Numbered from the stretch's first letter, positions 37,918 to 46,919 are shown. The stretch is 64,000 nt of DNA from Streptomyces sp. NRRL F-5122 (GCF_001507435.1 NZ_LMWH01000205.1:1-64000), one strand, 5' to 3'. Notes: generated from the letters alone by a model not told the origin. Numbers and translations are program-made.

Positions 37918-38804
37918 CGGCCCAGGATCGATCCGAAGTCCGTCCCCGACCCCAGGAACATGCCCGTCGCGATGAGGATCATCGTGGCCGGGAGCATGAA
38001 GACCAGGGTGACCAGCGTGGCCTTGGGGATCGTCTTCGCCGCACGGCGGCGGGCGTTCTGCGCGTCGGTGCGCCGCATGTCCATGGCCAGCTGGATCAGC
38101 GTCTCGGCGATGGGGGAACCGAGCTCCTCGCCCTGCTGCAGTGCCGAGACGAACTGGGCCACCTGCTCGGACGAGTTGCGCCGGCGCAATTCGTCGAAGG
38201 CCTGGCGGCGGCTGACCCCCATGTCCATCTGGCGCAGGGTGATGCGCAGTTCGTCCGCCCAGGGCCCCTCGTACTTCTCCGCGACCCGGTCGAGGGCCTG
38301 GCGGAAGCCCAGCCCGGCGGAGACGACGACCGCGAGCACGTCCAGGAAGTCCGGCAGGGTGCGGTCGATGACCTCCTTGCGCTCGCGGATGGCCTGCCAG
38401 ATCAGCGCGTCGGCCGCCAGCAGACCGAACGCGAACGTGGCGACGGCGAGCAGCGGATGGCCGCCCGAGAGGAAGATCAGGCCCATCAGGCAACCGAAGA
38501 GGCCGTACACCGCACGGCGGGCGGCGTAGCGGTTGAGGGTGAGGCCGTTCGGGTTGCCGGCCATGTCGATACGTCGGCGCTTGTCGTCGACCCGGCGCGG
38601 ACCCATCAGACGCAGGACGAACGGTGCGAAGCGTATGCCGACGCGGTCGACCGCCGATCCGGTCCTGGACACACGGCCGGCCCCGACCTCCAGGGCGAGC
38701 TGCAGGTCGCTCGGCAGTTTGGCGTCCGCGCGGATCATGCGCACACCGAGCAGGATCCCGGCGACCGAGACCGCCATCAGCAGGGCGAGGAGCAGTGATG
38801 TCAT
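37914..38804 (-). CDS. Tad secretion platform protein TadC (type II secretion F domain)
   Basis: A 296-residue inner-membrane platform protein. An N-terminal membrane segment (LLLALLMAVSVAGILLGV), a central T2SF domain (about 125-250) with the conserved DFLDVLAVVVSAGLGFRQAL and GVSRRQAFDEL motifs, and membrane helices at about 75-110 and 270-292. It works with TadB as the base on which TadA drives pilin assembly. It is 10 bp after tadB and overlaps the downstream kinase. Confidence 0.88.
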   Translation of the reverse strand: MTSLLLALLMAVSVAGILLGVRMIRADAKLPSDLQLALEVGAGRVSRTGSAVDRVGIRFAPFVLRLMGPRRVDDKRRRIDMAGNPNGLTLNRYAARRAVYGLFGCLMGLIFLSGGHPLLAVATFAFGLLAADALIWQAIRERKEVIDRTLPDFLDVLAVVVSAGLGFRQALDRVAEKYEGPWADELRITLRQMDMGVSRRQAFDELRRRNSSEQVAQFVSALQQGEELGSPIAETLIQLAMDMRRTDAQNARRRAAKTIPKATLVTLVFMLPATMILIATGMFLGSGTDFGSILGR

Positions 38805-38814
38805 CGCGGCCTCC

Positions 38815-39762
38815 TCACACTTCGATCTTGCCGAGGCGGCGGATGACGAAGAAGCCGACCGTGTAGAGGCCGAGGGCGAGCAGTACCAGCCCCTGACCGA
38901 GCGGTGAGCCGGTGACGCGGGCCAGGGCGCCTTCGTTCGAGGAGTTGACCAGGACGAGGGAGCCGAGGCCCAGCAGCGGGACCGTGAAGGCCGTGGCGTT
39001 GACCTCGGAGAGCATCGTGCGGACCTCGCGCCGGGTCTCCTTGCGGTCCTCCAGGGTCTGCGTGAGGTTGCGCAGCGAGTTCACCACCGAGCCGCCCGCC
39101 TTGTTGGCCAGGACGAGCGTGGTGACGAGGACGATCAGCTCACGGGACGGGAGTCGTTCGGCCAGTTCGTCGAGGGCGTCGTCGACAGAGCGGCCCAGCG
39201 TCAGCTGATCGGCGACCCGGGCCAGTTCCTCCCCGGCCGGGGCTTCCAGTTCCTCCGCCGCCATGGCGAGGGCGGTGCGCAGGGCAAGCCCGGCAGCCGT
39301 TGCGTTGGCCAGGAGGCGGGCCACGTCCGGCAGCTGGTTGATGAAGGCCTCGATGCGCTTCTGCCGCTGCCAGTTGAGGAAGATCGCCGCGCTCCACACC
39401 CCGATCAGCGCGGCGAGGGGCCCGAAGAAGGGGGCGAGGGTCGTCGCGGCGATCAACCAGAGCGCCACGACGACGGCGGTGACGTAGGTGAAGAACTCCC
39501 CCGCCGTCAGGTCGAGTCCGGTCGCCGACAGGCGCAGCTGGACGGTGCGCCCGAGGCGGGTGCGGCGCACCCGGCGGTCGATGCCCGTGAAACGGCGTAC
39601 CCGGCCGCTCGCGGTGCGGGCCGGGCCCCTCGCCGTGCCGGAGAGCCGGTCGACGAGCGTCTGGCGCTGGGCGCGCCCCGAGGCGTACGTGTGCACGCCG
39701 GCCACGGTCAGCGTGCCGGTGAGGACGGTGGCGCCGAGGGCGAGGAGGGCGGGGTCGTTCAT
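38815..39762 (-). CDS. Tad secretion platform protein TadB (type II secretion F domain)
   Basis: A 315-residue partner of TadC. Membrane helices at about 5-25, 85-125 and 260-305 flank a cytoplasmic T2SF domain (about 145-255) with INQLPDVARLLANATAAGLA, VDDALDELAERLPS and VTTLVLANKAGGSVV. It is 25 bp after tadA. Confidence 0.88.
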   Translation of the reverse strand: MNDPALLALGATVLTGTLTVAGVHTYASGRAQRQTLVDRLSGTARGPARTASGRVRRFTGIDRRVRRTRLGRTVQLRLSATGLDLTAGEFFTYVTAVVVALWLIAATTLAPFFGPLAALIGVWSAAIFLNWQRQKRIEAFINQLPDVARLLANATAAGLALRTALAMAAEELEAPAGEELARVADQLTLGRSVDDALDELAERLPSRELIVLVTTLVLANKAGGSVVNSLRNLTQTLEDRKETRREVRTMLSEVNATAFTVPLLGLGSLVLVNSSNEGALARVTGSPLGQGLVLLALGLYTVGFFVIRRLGKIEV

Positions 39763-39787
39763 GGCGCGCTCCTTACGTGGACGGGGG

Positions 39788-41128
39788 TCATCCGATGGCC
39801 TGCCTCGTGTGGAGGGCGTCGATGGCCTCGGCGACGCCGAAGGCGGGCGGCAGCGGCTCGTTGGCGACGTAGAGCTTCTCCGCGACGCTCCGGGGCAGCG
39901 GGAGGTGCTCGAAGCGGCCGCGGACGATCCGGTCGGCGGCCAGCGGCTGGGGAACGAAGCGGGAAACGGTGGCGACGCGGAACTGTTCGCGTCCGTGGGA
40001 CACCACGAGCGCGATCTCCACGACCTTGCGGGAGCCGTCGGCGTACCGGGCGAGCTGCACGACGACGTCCACCGCCGAGTTGATCTGGTCCTTGAGCGCC
40101 TCGAAGGGGATCAGCACCTCGGACATCGACCCGAGGGTCTGCAGCCGCATCAGCGCGTCCTCGGCGGAGTTGGCGTGCACGGTGGCGAGGGAGCCGTCGT
40201 GGCCCGTCGACATCGCCTGGAGCATGTCGAGGGTCTCACCGCCGCGGACCTCTCCGACGATGATGCGGTCGGGGCGCATCCTCAGGCTGTTGCGGACCAG
40301 GTCACGGATGGTGATCTGGCCCTTCCCCTCGACGTTCGGCGGGCGGGACTCCAGCCGGATCACATGCTCCTGCTGGAGCTGGAGTTCGGCGGAGTCCTCG
40401 ATCGTGATGATGCGCTCGCGGGAGGGGATCAGCCCGGACAGGGCGTTGAGCAGGGTGGTCTTGCCGGTGCCCGTACCGCCGCTGACGATGAGGTTGAAGC
40501 GGGCCCGGACGAAGGCGGCGAGCAGCATCAGCATCTGCTCGTCGAGGGAGCCGAGGCCGATCAGCTCGGGGAGGGTGTACGCGCGCGGGAAGCGGCGGAT
40601 GGTCAGGGTGGGGCCGGTCAGGGCGAGCGGCGGAATGATGACGTTGACGCGTTCGCCTGTGGGCAGACGGGCGTCGACCATCGGGTTGGACTCGTCGACG
40701 CGGCGGTTGACCGTCGAGACGATCCGCTCGATCGTCTGCATCAGCTGCTCGGTGGAGGCGAAGCGGAGGGGAAGCTGTTCCACGCGGCCGGCGCGCTCCA
40801 CGAAGACCGAGTCCGGGCCGTTCACCATGATCTCGGTGATCGACGCGTCGGCAAGCAGCGGTTCGAGGACGCCGAGCCCGAGGGCTTCGTCGACGACCCT
40901 GCGGATCAGCTGCGAGCGTTCGGACGAGGAGAGGACCGGACCCTCCCGGCTGATGATGTGCCCGAGGACGCGCTCCAGCCGGGCCCGGCGTTCGGCGGCC
41001 GCGAGGCCGGACATCTCGGCGAGGTCGATCTCCTCGAGGAGCTTCGCGCGGTAGACCGCGACGAGGTGCCCGTCCTCTCGGGCGGCTCCCCCGTCGTCGG
41101 GGGCGGCGATACGGGAGCGCAGGCTCAT
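39788..41128 (-). CDS. Tad pilus assembly ATPase TadA/CpaF
   Basis: The secretion ATPase of 446 residues. An N-terminal all-alpha part (about 20-110) precedes the hexameric GspE-like core: Walker A GGTGTGKTT near 215, the Asp box ITIEDSAELQL, Walker B DRIIVGEVRGGETLDML and the His box GSLATVHANSAEDAL. It powers Flp pilus assembly. The start ATG at 41128 has GAGAGGAG 12-19 bases upstream; a TTG four codons earlier is too close to that RBS. Confidence 0.93.
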   Translation of the reverse strand: MSLRSRIAAPDDGGAAREDGHLVAVYRAKLLEEIDLAEMSGLAAAERRARLERVLGHIISREGPVLSSSERSQLIRRVVDEALGLGVLEPLLADASITEIMVNGPDSVFVERAGRVEQLPLRFASTEQLMQTIERIVSTVNRRVDESNPMVDARLPTGERVNVIIPPLALTGPTLTIRRFPRAYTLPELIGLGSLDEQMLMLLAAFVRARFNLIVSGGTGTGKTTLLNALSGLIPSRERIITIEDSAELQLQQEHVIRLESRPPNVEGKGQITIRDLVRNSLRMRPDRIIVGEVRGGETLDMLQAMSTGHDGSLATVHANSAEDALMRLQTLGSMSEVLIPFEALKDQINSAVDVVVQLARYADGSRKVVEIALVVSHGREQFRVATVSRFVPQPLAADRIVRGRFEHLPLPRSVAEKLYVANEPLPPAFGVAEAIDALHTRQAIG

Positions 41129-41163
41129 GTCGGTCGTCAACTCCTCTCTGTCGTGCTGCTGGT

Positions 41164-41556
41164 TCAGTCGTCGTTGGGCATGGTGGCGCGACGGGTGACG
41201 TCCCAGCCGTCGAAGAGGGGGATCACGGCGGGGACGTGCACGGTGACGGTGGCGGTGGTGGTGTCGGCGCCCTTCGCCGGCGGCGGTACGTCGGGGGAGA
41301 GCCAGCCGCTGACGGCGGCGGCACCCGCCGCCGAGCCGTCGCCGTCCTGGGAGGCGACCCGGGCGGCCGCGCGGGCGGCGGTGCCGGCCTGGTTGATGCC
41401 GTAGCCGACGAGGCCCAGCTGGATGGCGGCCATGCCGATGACGAGCAGGACGGGGAGGTAGCCGGCGAACTCGAGCATGGACACACCGCGGTCGTCCCGG
41501 CGGCGAGCCCGCCCCCTCGACGGGGCCCCCGCCCTGCTGCGCACGGACGACCTCAT
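41164..41556 (-). CDS. TadE-like pseudopilin
   Basis: A 130-residue protein: a basic N-terminus (about 1-22), then DRGVSMLEFAGYLPVLLVIG, the TadE signature with Glu at the start of a membrane helix, and a short extracytoplasmic domain. TadE proteins are pseudopilins required for Flp assembly. Its start overlaps the stop of the CpaE-TadE fusion gene (ATGA), giving two TadE-type modules in tandem. Confidence 0.85.
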   Translation of the reverse strand: MRSSVRSRAGAPSRGRARRRDDRGVSMLEFAGYLPVLLVIGMAAIQLGLVGYGINQAGTAARAAARVASQDGDGSAAGAAAVSGWLSPDVPPPAKGADTTTATVTVHVPAVIPLFDGWDVTRRATMPNDD

Positions 41557-43163
41557 CGGTCGTCCCCCTCCAGCGCCGCGCCCGCGCTCCCGTCGACCCG
41601 CCAGCCCGGGTTGACCCCCGGGAAGAACAGCGGGACCTGGGCGCGCACCGTCGCCTTCATCACCGGGCCGTCCGGGGCGCAGCTGATCTCCGCGCCGCTC
41701 CACGAGCCCGGCAGATGCCGGGCTCCCGCCGACCGGCAGGCCCCCGACCAGTCCCCCTGCACGGCGTACGCCGCCGTCGCCGCCCGTGCCGCCTCGTCCG
41801 CCGCGTTGCCCGCCAGCGAGTACGTGTAGCCGAACAGGGCGCACTCCCACAGCAGCGCCATCACGACCAGGACGAGCGGGAACATCCCGGCGAACTCCAC
41901 GGTCACCGAGCCCCGGTCGCTCCTGCGCCACAGGCTCAGCGCACCCCGGTCCGCGGACGCCTTGCGGCGCCGCCCGCCGCCTCCCTCCTGCGCCCGCACG
42001 AGGTCGAGCTCCCCCGCCAGCGACCACAGCGCCTGCTTCACGGTGGAGCGGGCGTCCAGGTCCTGAAGGCGTCCGGCGTCGACGACCGCCTGAAGCTCCT
42101 TGAAGGCGGCCGGGACGACGGCGCGGGCCACCCGGGTGCCGGTGACGCGTTCGACGAGGGCGGGCTGGATCTCCGTCCCCCGAGAGTGGCGGTTGACGAC
42201 CGTCAGGGTCTCCTCGGCCTTGCGGATCTGGAGCCGGTCCCACAGGCGCACCATCCGCTTGGCCGCGCGGACCGCGACCACGTCCGGGGTGACCAGCAGC
42301 AGCGCGTGGTCGGCGACCTCGATCGCGGCGGCGGTGGCCGAGTTCATCTGGGAGCCGCAGTCGACGATCACGACGTCGTGACGGGCCCGGAGCGCACCCA
42401 GGACCCGTCGGGCCACGCGGTCCGTGATCTCCTCGCCGCGTTCGCCGTCCGCAGGGGCGAGAAGCAGCCCGACGCCGCTGTCGTGGGTGTATACGGCGTC
42501 CTGGAGGACACGGGGGTTGATGTCCGTGATCCCGGCGAGGTCGGCCACGGAACGCCGGAACTGCACGTCCAGGTAGGAGGCGACGTCCCCGGACTGCAGG
42601 TCGAGGTCGACCAGCGCGACGGTACGGCCCGACGCCCGGGCCGCGAGGGCCAGTTGGACGGCCGTGACGGTGACCCCGACACCGCCCTTGGCCCCGGTCA
42701 CCGTGACCACCGTCCCGCCGGCCCCGGAGTACAGCTCGGGGGTGGTGCTGCCCAGGTGGCGTCGCATTCCGGCCGACCAGGCGGCCGCCGCCTGGACACG
42801 TTCTGCGAGGGCGTCGTAGCCGAGGGGCAGGGTGACGATGCCCCGGGCACCGGAGTCCATGGCGGCGGTCAGGACGCCCGTGCTCGTGTCGGCGGTGATG
42901 AGCACGACTCCGACGGCCGGGAACCGCAGCACCAGGTCGCGAACCAGATCGAGTGCGGGGACCGGCCCTATCCGCTCGTGCACGAGGACGACCTCGGGCA
43001 GTTCGTCGAGGGACTCGCCGGCCAGCCGGGCGAGGGCGTCCAGCAGGGCCGTGGAGTCGTGGACGGGCGGGGCGGGTTCGGCGTCGGCGACCTGGCTCAG
43101 CAGGGTGGTGAGCGAGCGTGCCGCGTCGAGGTCGCCGACGGCGGGATGGATACGGATGGTCAT
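41553..43163 (-). CDS. CpaE/TadZ-like ATPase fused to a TadE-like pseudopilin domain
   Basis: A single 536-residue frame. Residues 1-135 resemble the degenerate receiver-like N-domain of CpaE; 150-395 are a ParA/MinD-like ATPase with VTGAKGGVGVTVTA (K159 present, but the P-loop Lys replaced by Val) and VDLDLQSGDVASYLD and VDCGSQMNSA; 396-415 are a basic linker; 416-536 are a TadE module (DRGSVTVEFAGMFPLVLVVM) with a membrane helix at about 421-444. CpaE/TadZ normally localises the pilus machine. No stop and no convincing internal start separate the parts, so I call a fusion that tethers TadZ to the membrane through TadE. Confidence 0.82.
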   Translation of the reverse strand: MTIRIHPAVGDLDAARSLTTLLSQVADAEPAPPVHDSTALLDALARLAGESLDELPEVVLVHERIGPVPALDLVRDLVLRFPAVGVVLITADTSTGVLTAAMDSGARGIVTLPLGYDALAERVQAAAAWSAGMRRHLGSTTPELYSGAGGTVVTVTGAKGGVGVTVTAVQLALAARASGRTVALVDLDLQSGDVASYLDVQFRRSVADLAGITDINPRVLQDAVYTHDSGVGLLLAPADGERGEEITDRVARRVLGALRARHDVVIVDCGSQMNSATAAAIEVADHALLLVTPDVVAVRAAKRMVRLWDRLQIRKAEETLTVVNRHSRGTEIQPALVERVTGTRVARAVVPAAFKELQAVVDAGRLQDLDARSTVKQALWSLAGELDLVRAQEGGGGRRRKASADRGALSLWRRSDRGSVTVEFAGMFPLVLVVMALLWECALFGYTYSLAGNAADEAARAATAAYAVQGDWSGACRSAGARHLPGSWSGAEISCAPDGPVMKATVRAQVPLFFPGVNPGWRVDGSAGAALEGDDR

Positions 43164-43221
43164 CGGCGGAACCTCGTGGGGACAGGCCCGCAGGGGACCG
43201 GGACGGACCTCATGGGGCCTC

Positions 43222-43935
43222 CTACTTGTCCTGGTCGAGGGTGTAGGTGCGGTCGCCCGGCGCGACCGCAGTCGCGGAGCCGCCAGCGACCAGGGCGAGC
43301 CGGACGTGTTCGGCGAACGACTCGGCGTACGCCACGCGCTGGGCGTCGGCGGTGTCGAGGGCGAAGGTGATGGGGACGGCCTCGGCGGCGTTGCGCCGCC
43401 GGTCGTCACTGGACTGGCCCGGGTCGAGGGCGGTGAGCCTGCCGACGTCGAGGACGCGGGCGTTGGTCACGATGACCTTGGACTCGTCCCTGCTCTTTTC
43501 GTTGGCGGCCTTGAAGGTGGCGTAGATGTTGACCCGGGAGCCGGGGGCGATCTTGCCGGCGACACCGGTCGACGCGTCGATCATGATGGCGATCTCCTGC
43601 TGTCCCGACTGGAGTGCCGGCCGGTCGACGATCATGTCGGTCTGGAGCAGCGATCCCTTCTCCAGCCGGGTCACGGCGATCTTTCCGCGGATCTGCGAGA
43701 GGTCCGTGACGGCGGTCGCGGACAGCCAGCGCCGCGGCATGGAGATCCTCTGAAACTGATCGGCCGTGAGCTCCCGGTAGGGGGCGATGTCGGCCTTGAG
43801 CCGGTACGCCGTGGCCTCCGGGCCCACCTTCGAGTTCACGTCGCGGATCACCGACAGCACTCCGGCGAAGGCGCCGACTGCGGCGAGGGCCGAGAGGACC
43901 AGCAGGATGACGCCGCGGCGCTGGCGTGAGTTCAT
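43222..43935 (-). CDS. Flp pilus assembly protein CpaB/RcpC (SAF domain)
   Basis: A 237-residue protein with an N-terminal membrane anchor (about 8-30, ILLVLSALAAVGAFAGVLSV) and an SAF-domain region: DIAPYRELTADQFQRISMP and the family block GQQEIAIMIDASTGVAGKIAPGSRVNIY given here in part. CpaB/RcpC proteins are periplasmic in Gram-negatives; here it would act at the cell wall side of the membrane. The gene lies 58 bp upstream of the CpaE-TadE fusion. Confidence 0.85.
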   Translation of the reverse strand: MNSRQRRGVILLVLSALAAVGAFAGVLSVIRDVNSKVGPEATAYRLKADIAPYRELTADQFQRISMPRRWLSATAVTDLSQIRGKIAVTRLEKGSLLQTDMIVDRPALQSGQQEIAIMIDASTGVAGKIAPGSRVNIYATFKAANEKSRDESKVIVTNARVLDVGRLTALDPGQSSDDRRRNAAEAVPITFALDTADAQRVAYAESFAEHVRLALVAGGSATAVAPGDRTYTLDQDK

Positions 43936-44008
43936 GACGCGGACAACCTCGATCAGAAGGTGGGGACGACGGGTCGAGCGGTCGTGCTGTGGAGTTGTGG
44001 GTACGGGG

Positions 44009-44869
44009 TTACGTGCCGCCTCGTGGAAGTGCCCGGGTGACGGCGGGCGGCGGCTGTCCGGAGGGCGACGACAGGGGCGCCGCGCAGAACCCGCAGCGGT
44101 CTCCGATGAGTTCGAGGCCGCACCAGTGGCAGGCCTCGCGCCGCACGGACGAGACGAGTTGGTAGAGCACGGACACGTCGTGCAGTCCCGCCGCGAACTC
44201 GACGAGCCGGCCGGTCCCCCACCAGCGCACCGACTCCTCGGGGAGCGGCACGGTCGCGACCCCCTGGACACGCCAGGCGGGCGCCAGCTGCGCGGTGACC
44301 CAGTCCGACGGCGGCTGTCCGGCGGCGACGAGCATCCGGGTGCCGAACTCGGGGCCCGGCAGCTCCTCCTGCCCGATCCGCACGAGCTGCGGCCGCGGAT
44401 TGGCCAGTACGCCGAACTGGGCGCCCGGCATCCAGGACTTGGCGTGGGAGGTGAGGGGGACGGGGACCTGGTCGAGTTTCGCGACCGAGCCGAGGACCGC
44501 GCCCGCGTAGATGTAGTGGGCCAGCAGCCGTGCGGAGGAGGCCAGCACTCCGGGGCTGAGGTCGCAGACGGACAGCTGCCGCAACTGCCGGGCGAGCAGG
44601 GCGAGTCCGAGCGGGGGCAGGGGGACGCCGAGCACCGCGATGCGGTCGCTCTCCAGGACGGAGCGCACGGTGCGCAGTCGCTGGACCGCCGGGTCGGCGC
44701 CGGAGGCGGCGTGGAGGGCGATCACATAGCCGTGCCGTTCGACGAGCGTGTGCATGGCGTTCAGGGACTGCTCGAGCGTGGGCCCGGGCTGGACGATTGC
44801 GGGCGGCGTCTGCCGGTCGAGCGGAGGGAGCACCAGATCGGGACTGGTGACTGCTATCGCGGTCGGCAC
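44009..44869 (-). CDS. Unrecognised zinc-ribbon protein heading the Tad operon
   Basis: A 286-residue soluble protein that I do not recognise. Residues 40-110 are helical and hydrophobic with LPPLGLALLARQLRQ; the middle contains VPLTSHAKSWMPGAQFGVLA; near the C-terminus a C-x2-C, C-x2-C pair (CHWCGLELIGDRCGFC) forms a zinc ribbon, followed by a Pro/Ser tail. It begins the pilus operon 73 bp before cpaB. The position suggests a regulatory or assembly role; this is inference only. Confidence 0.6.
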   Translation of the reverse strand: MPTAIAVTSPDLVLPPLDRQTPPAIVQPGPTLEQSLNAMHTLVERHGYVIALHAASGADPAVQRLRTVRSVLESDRIAVLGVPLPPLGLALLARQLRQLSVCDLSPGVLASSARLLAHYIYAGAVLGSVAKLDQVPVPLTSHAKSWMPGAQFGVLANPRPQLVRIGQEELPGPEFGTRMLVAAGQPPSDWVTAQLAPAWRVQGVATVPLPEESVRWWGTGRLVEFAAGLHDVSVLYQLVSSVRREACHWCGLELIGDRCGFCAAPLSSPSGQPPPAVTRALPRGGT

Positions 44870-45196
44870 GGCTGCACACCACCCCGTTCACTGCGGCAGG
44901 GTGGTCGGCCCCCGCCTCAGTTGGCCCCTGTGACATCCAATTGCATCGTCCTGCAACAGCACCATATCCACGGCATGCCCCGCTCAACACAGAATCCGGA
45001 AGATCATCTCACGGAAGGTGCGGGCATGATCCACACAGAGTAGGCGCATATGCCTCAACTCGACGACTCGGTAAGGGCGTTGGTGTCGCCAGAGGTATTG
45101 ACAACGCAATTGGTCTGGACCAAATTCTTTCGTCAGGCGGTGGCCACCGTTCCGCAATGCCCTCCAGCCCTTCCTCTCCCCCCATCGGAGGCCCCA
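44870..45196 (+). promoter_or_regulatory. Intergenic promoter region of chiA and the Tad operon
   Basis: A 327-bp gap between divergent units. On the plus strand TTGACA (45098-45103) and CAAATT (45121-45126) with 17-bp spacing form a good promoter; the spacer contains TGGTCTGGACCA (45111-45122), one base away from the DasR consensus TGGTCTAGACCA. The Tad operon promoter must lie near 44870-44950, but no box is obvious. The frame upstream of chiA (45050-45196) is open but is leader. Confidence 0.7.
45111..45122. promoter_or_regulatory. DasR-responsive element (dre-like)
   Basis: TGGTCTGGACCA lies between the -35 and -10 boxes of the chiA promoter, extended symmetrically by A/T bases. It differs by one base from the palindromic DasR site. 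DasR represses chitin and GlcNAc utilisation genes until glucosamine-6-phosphate releases it, so the site fits the chitinase gene. Confidence 0.7.
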
Positions 45197-46897
45197 GTGA
45201 ACCGCGTACCAGGTTTGCTCCGCCCCAGACGGACACTCGCCGCGGCCGGCGTCGCCGCGCTCGCCCTCTCCTTTCTGGCCGCCGGAAACGCGGCGGCCGC
45301 GGACGTGAACAACGCCAGGAACGCCGGCTTCGAGTCGGGCCTCGGCAACTGGACCTGTTCGGCCGGCAGCGGCACCACGGTGTCGTCGCCGGTGCACGGC
45401 GGCACGGCCGCGCTCAAGGCGTCACCGGCCGGCCAGGACTACGCGCAGTGCGCGCAGACGGTCGCGGTGAAGCCCAACTCGACGTACACGCTCAGCGCCT
45501 GGGTGCAGGGCGGGTACACGTATCTGGGCGCGACGGGCACGGGCACCACCGACGTGTCGACCTGGACACCCGACTCGACGAGCTGGAAGCAGCTGTCGAC
45601 GACCTTCACCACGGGCGCCTCCACGACATCGGTGACGGTGTACCTCCACGGCTGGTACGGGCAAGCGGCGTACTACGCGGACGACGTGTCGGTGTTCGGC
45701 CCGGACGGCGGCGGTGGCGGCGACCCTGCCCCGACCGTGCCCGCGGCCCCCGCGGGTCTCGCGGTGTCCTCCACCACGTCCTCCTCCGTCTCCCTGGCCT
45801 GGAACGCCGTGTCGGGCGCCACCGGCTACAACGTGTACCGGGGCGGCACCAAGGTCGCCGCCGTGACCGGGGCGTCGGCGACGGTGACCGGCCTGTCGCC
45901 CTCGACGTCGTACTCGTTCCAGGTGACGGCCACGAACGCCGCGGGCGAGTCGACCAGGTCGGCGACCGTGACGGCGACCACCGCCGCGACCGGCGGGGGC
46001 GGGACCGGAGGACTCCCCCGGCACGCGGTGACGGGGTACTGGCAGAACTTCAACAACGGGGCGACGGTCCAGCGGATCTCGGACGTCCCGTCGCAGTACG
46101 ACATCATCGCGGTCGCGTTCGCGGACGCGACGGGCACACCGGGCGCGGTGACCTTCAATCTGGACTCGTCCGGCGTCGGCGGTTACTCCGTGGACCAGTT
46201 CAAGGCGGACATCCGGGCCAAGCAGGCGGCCGGGAAGAAGGTCGTCGTCTCGGTGGGCGGCCAGAACGGCACGGTGTCGGTGAACGACTCGTCCTCGGCG
46301 GCGAACTTCGCCAACTCCCTCTACTCGCTGATGCAGTCGTACGGCTTCGACGGTGTGGACATCGACCTGGAGAACGGCCTGAACCCGACGTACATGTCAC
46401 AGGCACTGAGGCAGCTGTCGTCCAAAGCCGGATCTTCGCTGATCATCACGATGGCCCCGCAGACGATAGACATGCAGTCGACGTCGAACGGGTACTTCCA
46501 GACGGCACTGAACGTCAAGGACATCCTGACCGTCGTCAACACCCAGTACTACAACAGCGGTTCGATGCTGGGCTGCGACGGCAAGGTCTACAGCCAGGGT
46601 TCGGTGGACTTCCTGACGGCCCTCGCCTGCATCCAGCTCCAGGGCGGTCTGTCCCCGTCCCAGGTCGGCCTGGGCGTCCCGGCCTCGCCCAGCGGCGCGG
46701 GCAGCGGCTATGTGTCGCCGACGGTGGTGAACAACGCGCTGGACTGCCTGGCCAAGGGCACCGGTTGCGGCACCTTCAAGCCGTCGAAGACGTACCCGGA
46801 CCTGCGCGGCGCGATGACGTGGTCGACCAACTGGGACGCCGCGTCGGGCAACGCCTGGTCGAACGCGGTGGGCCCGCACGTGCACGCGCTGCCGTGA
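45197..46897 (+). CDS. chiA: Secreted GH18 chitinase with carbohydrate-binding and FnIII modules
   Basis: A 566-residue exported chitinase. Signal peptide 1-35 (RRTLAAAGVAALALSFLAAG), a beta-sandwich carbohydrate-binding module (about 36-172), a fibronectin type III domain (about 186-268), a Gly linker and the GH18 catalytic TIM barrel (about 280-566), whose DxxDxDxE active site is D385-G-V-D-I-D-L-E392 (FDGVDIDLENG). The start is GTG at 45197, after GGAGG. The architecture and the recalled position agree with S. coelicolor chiA (chitinase 63). A terminator follows at 46920. Confidence 0.93.
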   Translation: MNRVPGLLRPRRTLAAAGVAALALSFLAAGNAAAADVNNARNAGFESGLGNWTCSAGSGTTVSSPVHGGTAALKASPAGQDYAQCAQTVAVKPNSTYTLSAWVQGGYTYLGATGTGTTDVSTWTPDSTSWKQLSTTFTTGASTTSVTVYLHGWYGQAAYYADDVSVFGPDGGGGGDPAPTVPAAPAGLAVSSTTSSSVSLAWNAVSGATGYNVYRGGTKVAAVTGASATVTGLSPSTSYSFQVTATNAAGESTRSATVTATTAATGGGGTGGLPRHAVTGYWQNFNNGATVQRISDVPSQYDIIAVAFADATGTPGAVTFNLDSSGVGGYSVDQFKADIRAKQAAGKKVVVSVGGQNGTVSVNDSSSAANFANSLYSLMQSYGFDGVDIDLENGLNPTYMSQALRQLSSKAGSSLIITMAPQTIDMQSTSNGYFQTALNVKDILTVVNTQYYNSGSMLGCDGKVYSQGSVDFLTALACIQLQGGLSPSQVGLGVPASPSGAGSGYVSPTVVNNALDCLAKGTGCGTFKPSKTYPDLRGAMTWSTNWDAASGNAWSNAVGPHVHALP

Positions 46898-46919
46898 CGG
46901 CGCACTGAGCCGGCATCAC

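Noticed and set aside
45050..45196. Extended chitinase start at 45050
   Set aside because: It would put 49 non-family residues, including promoter sequence, before a clear signal peptide; the GTG at 45197 has a proper RBS.
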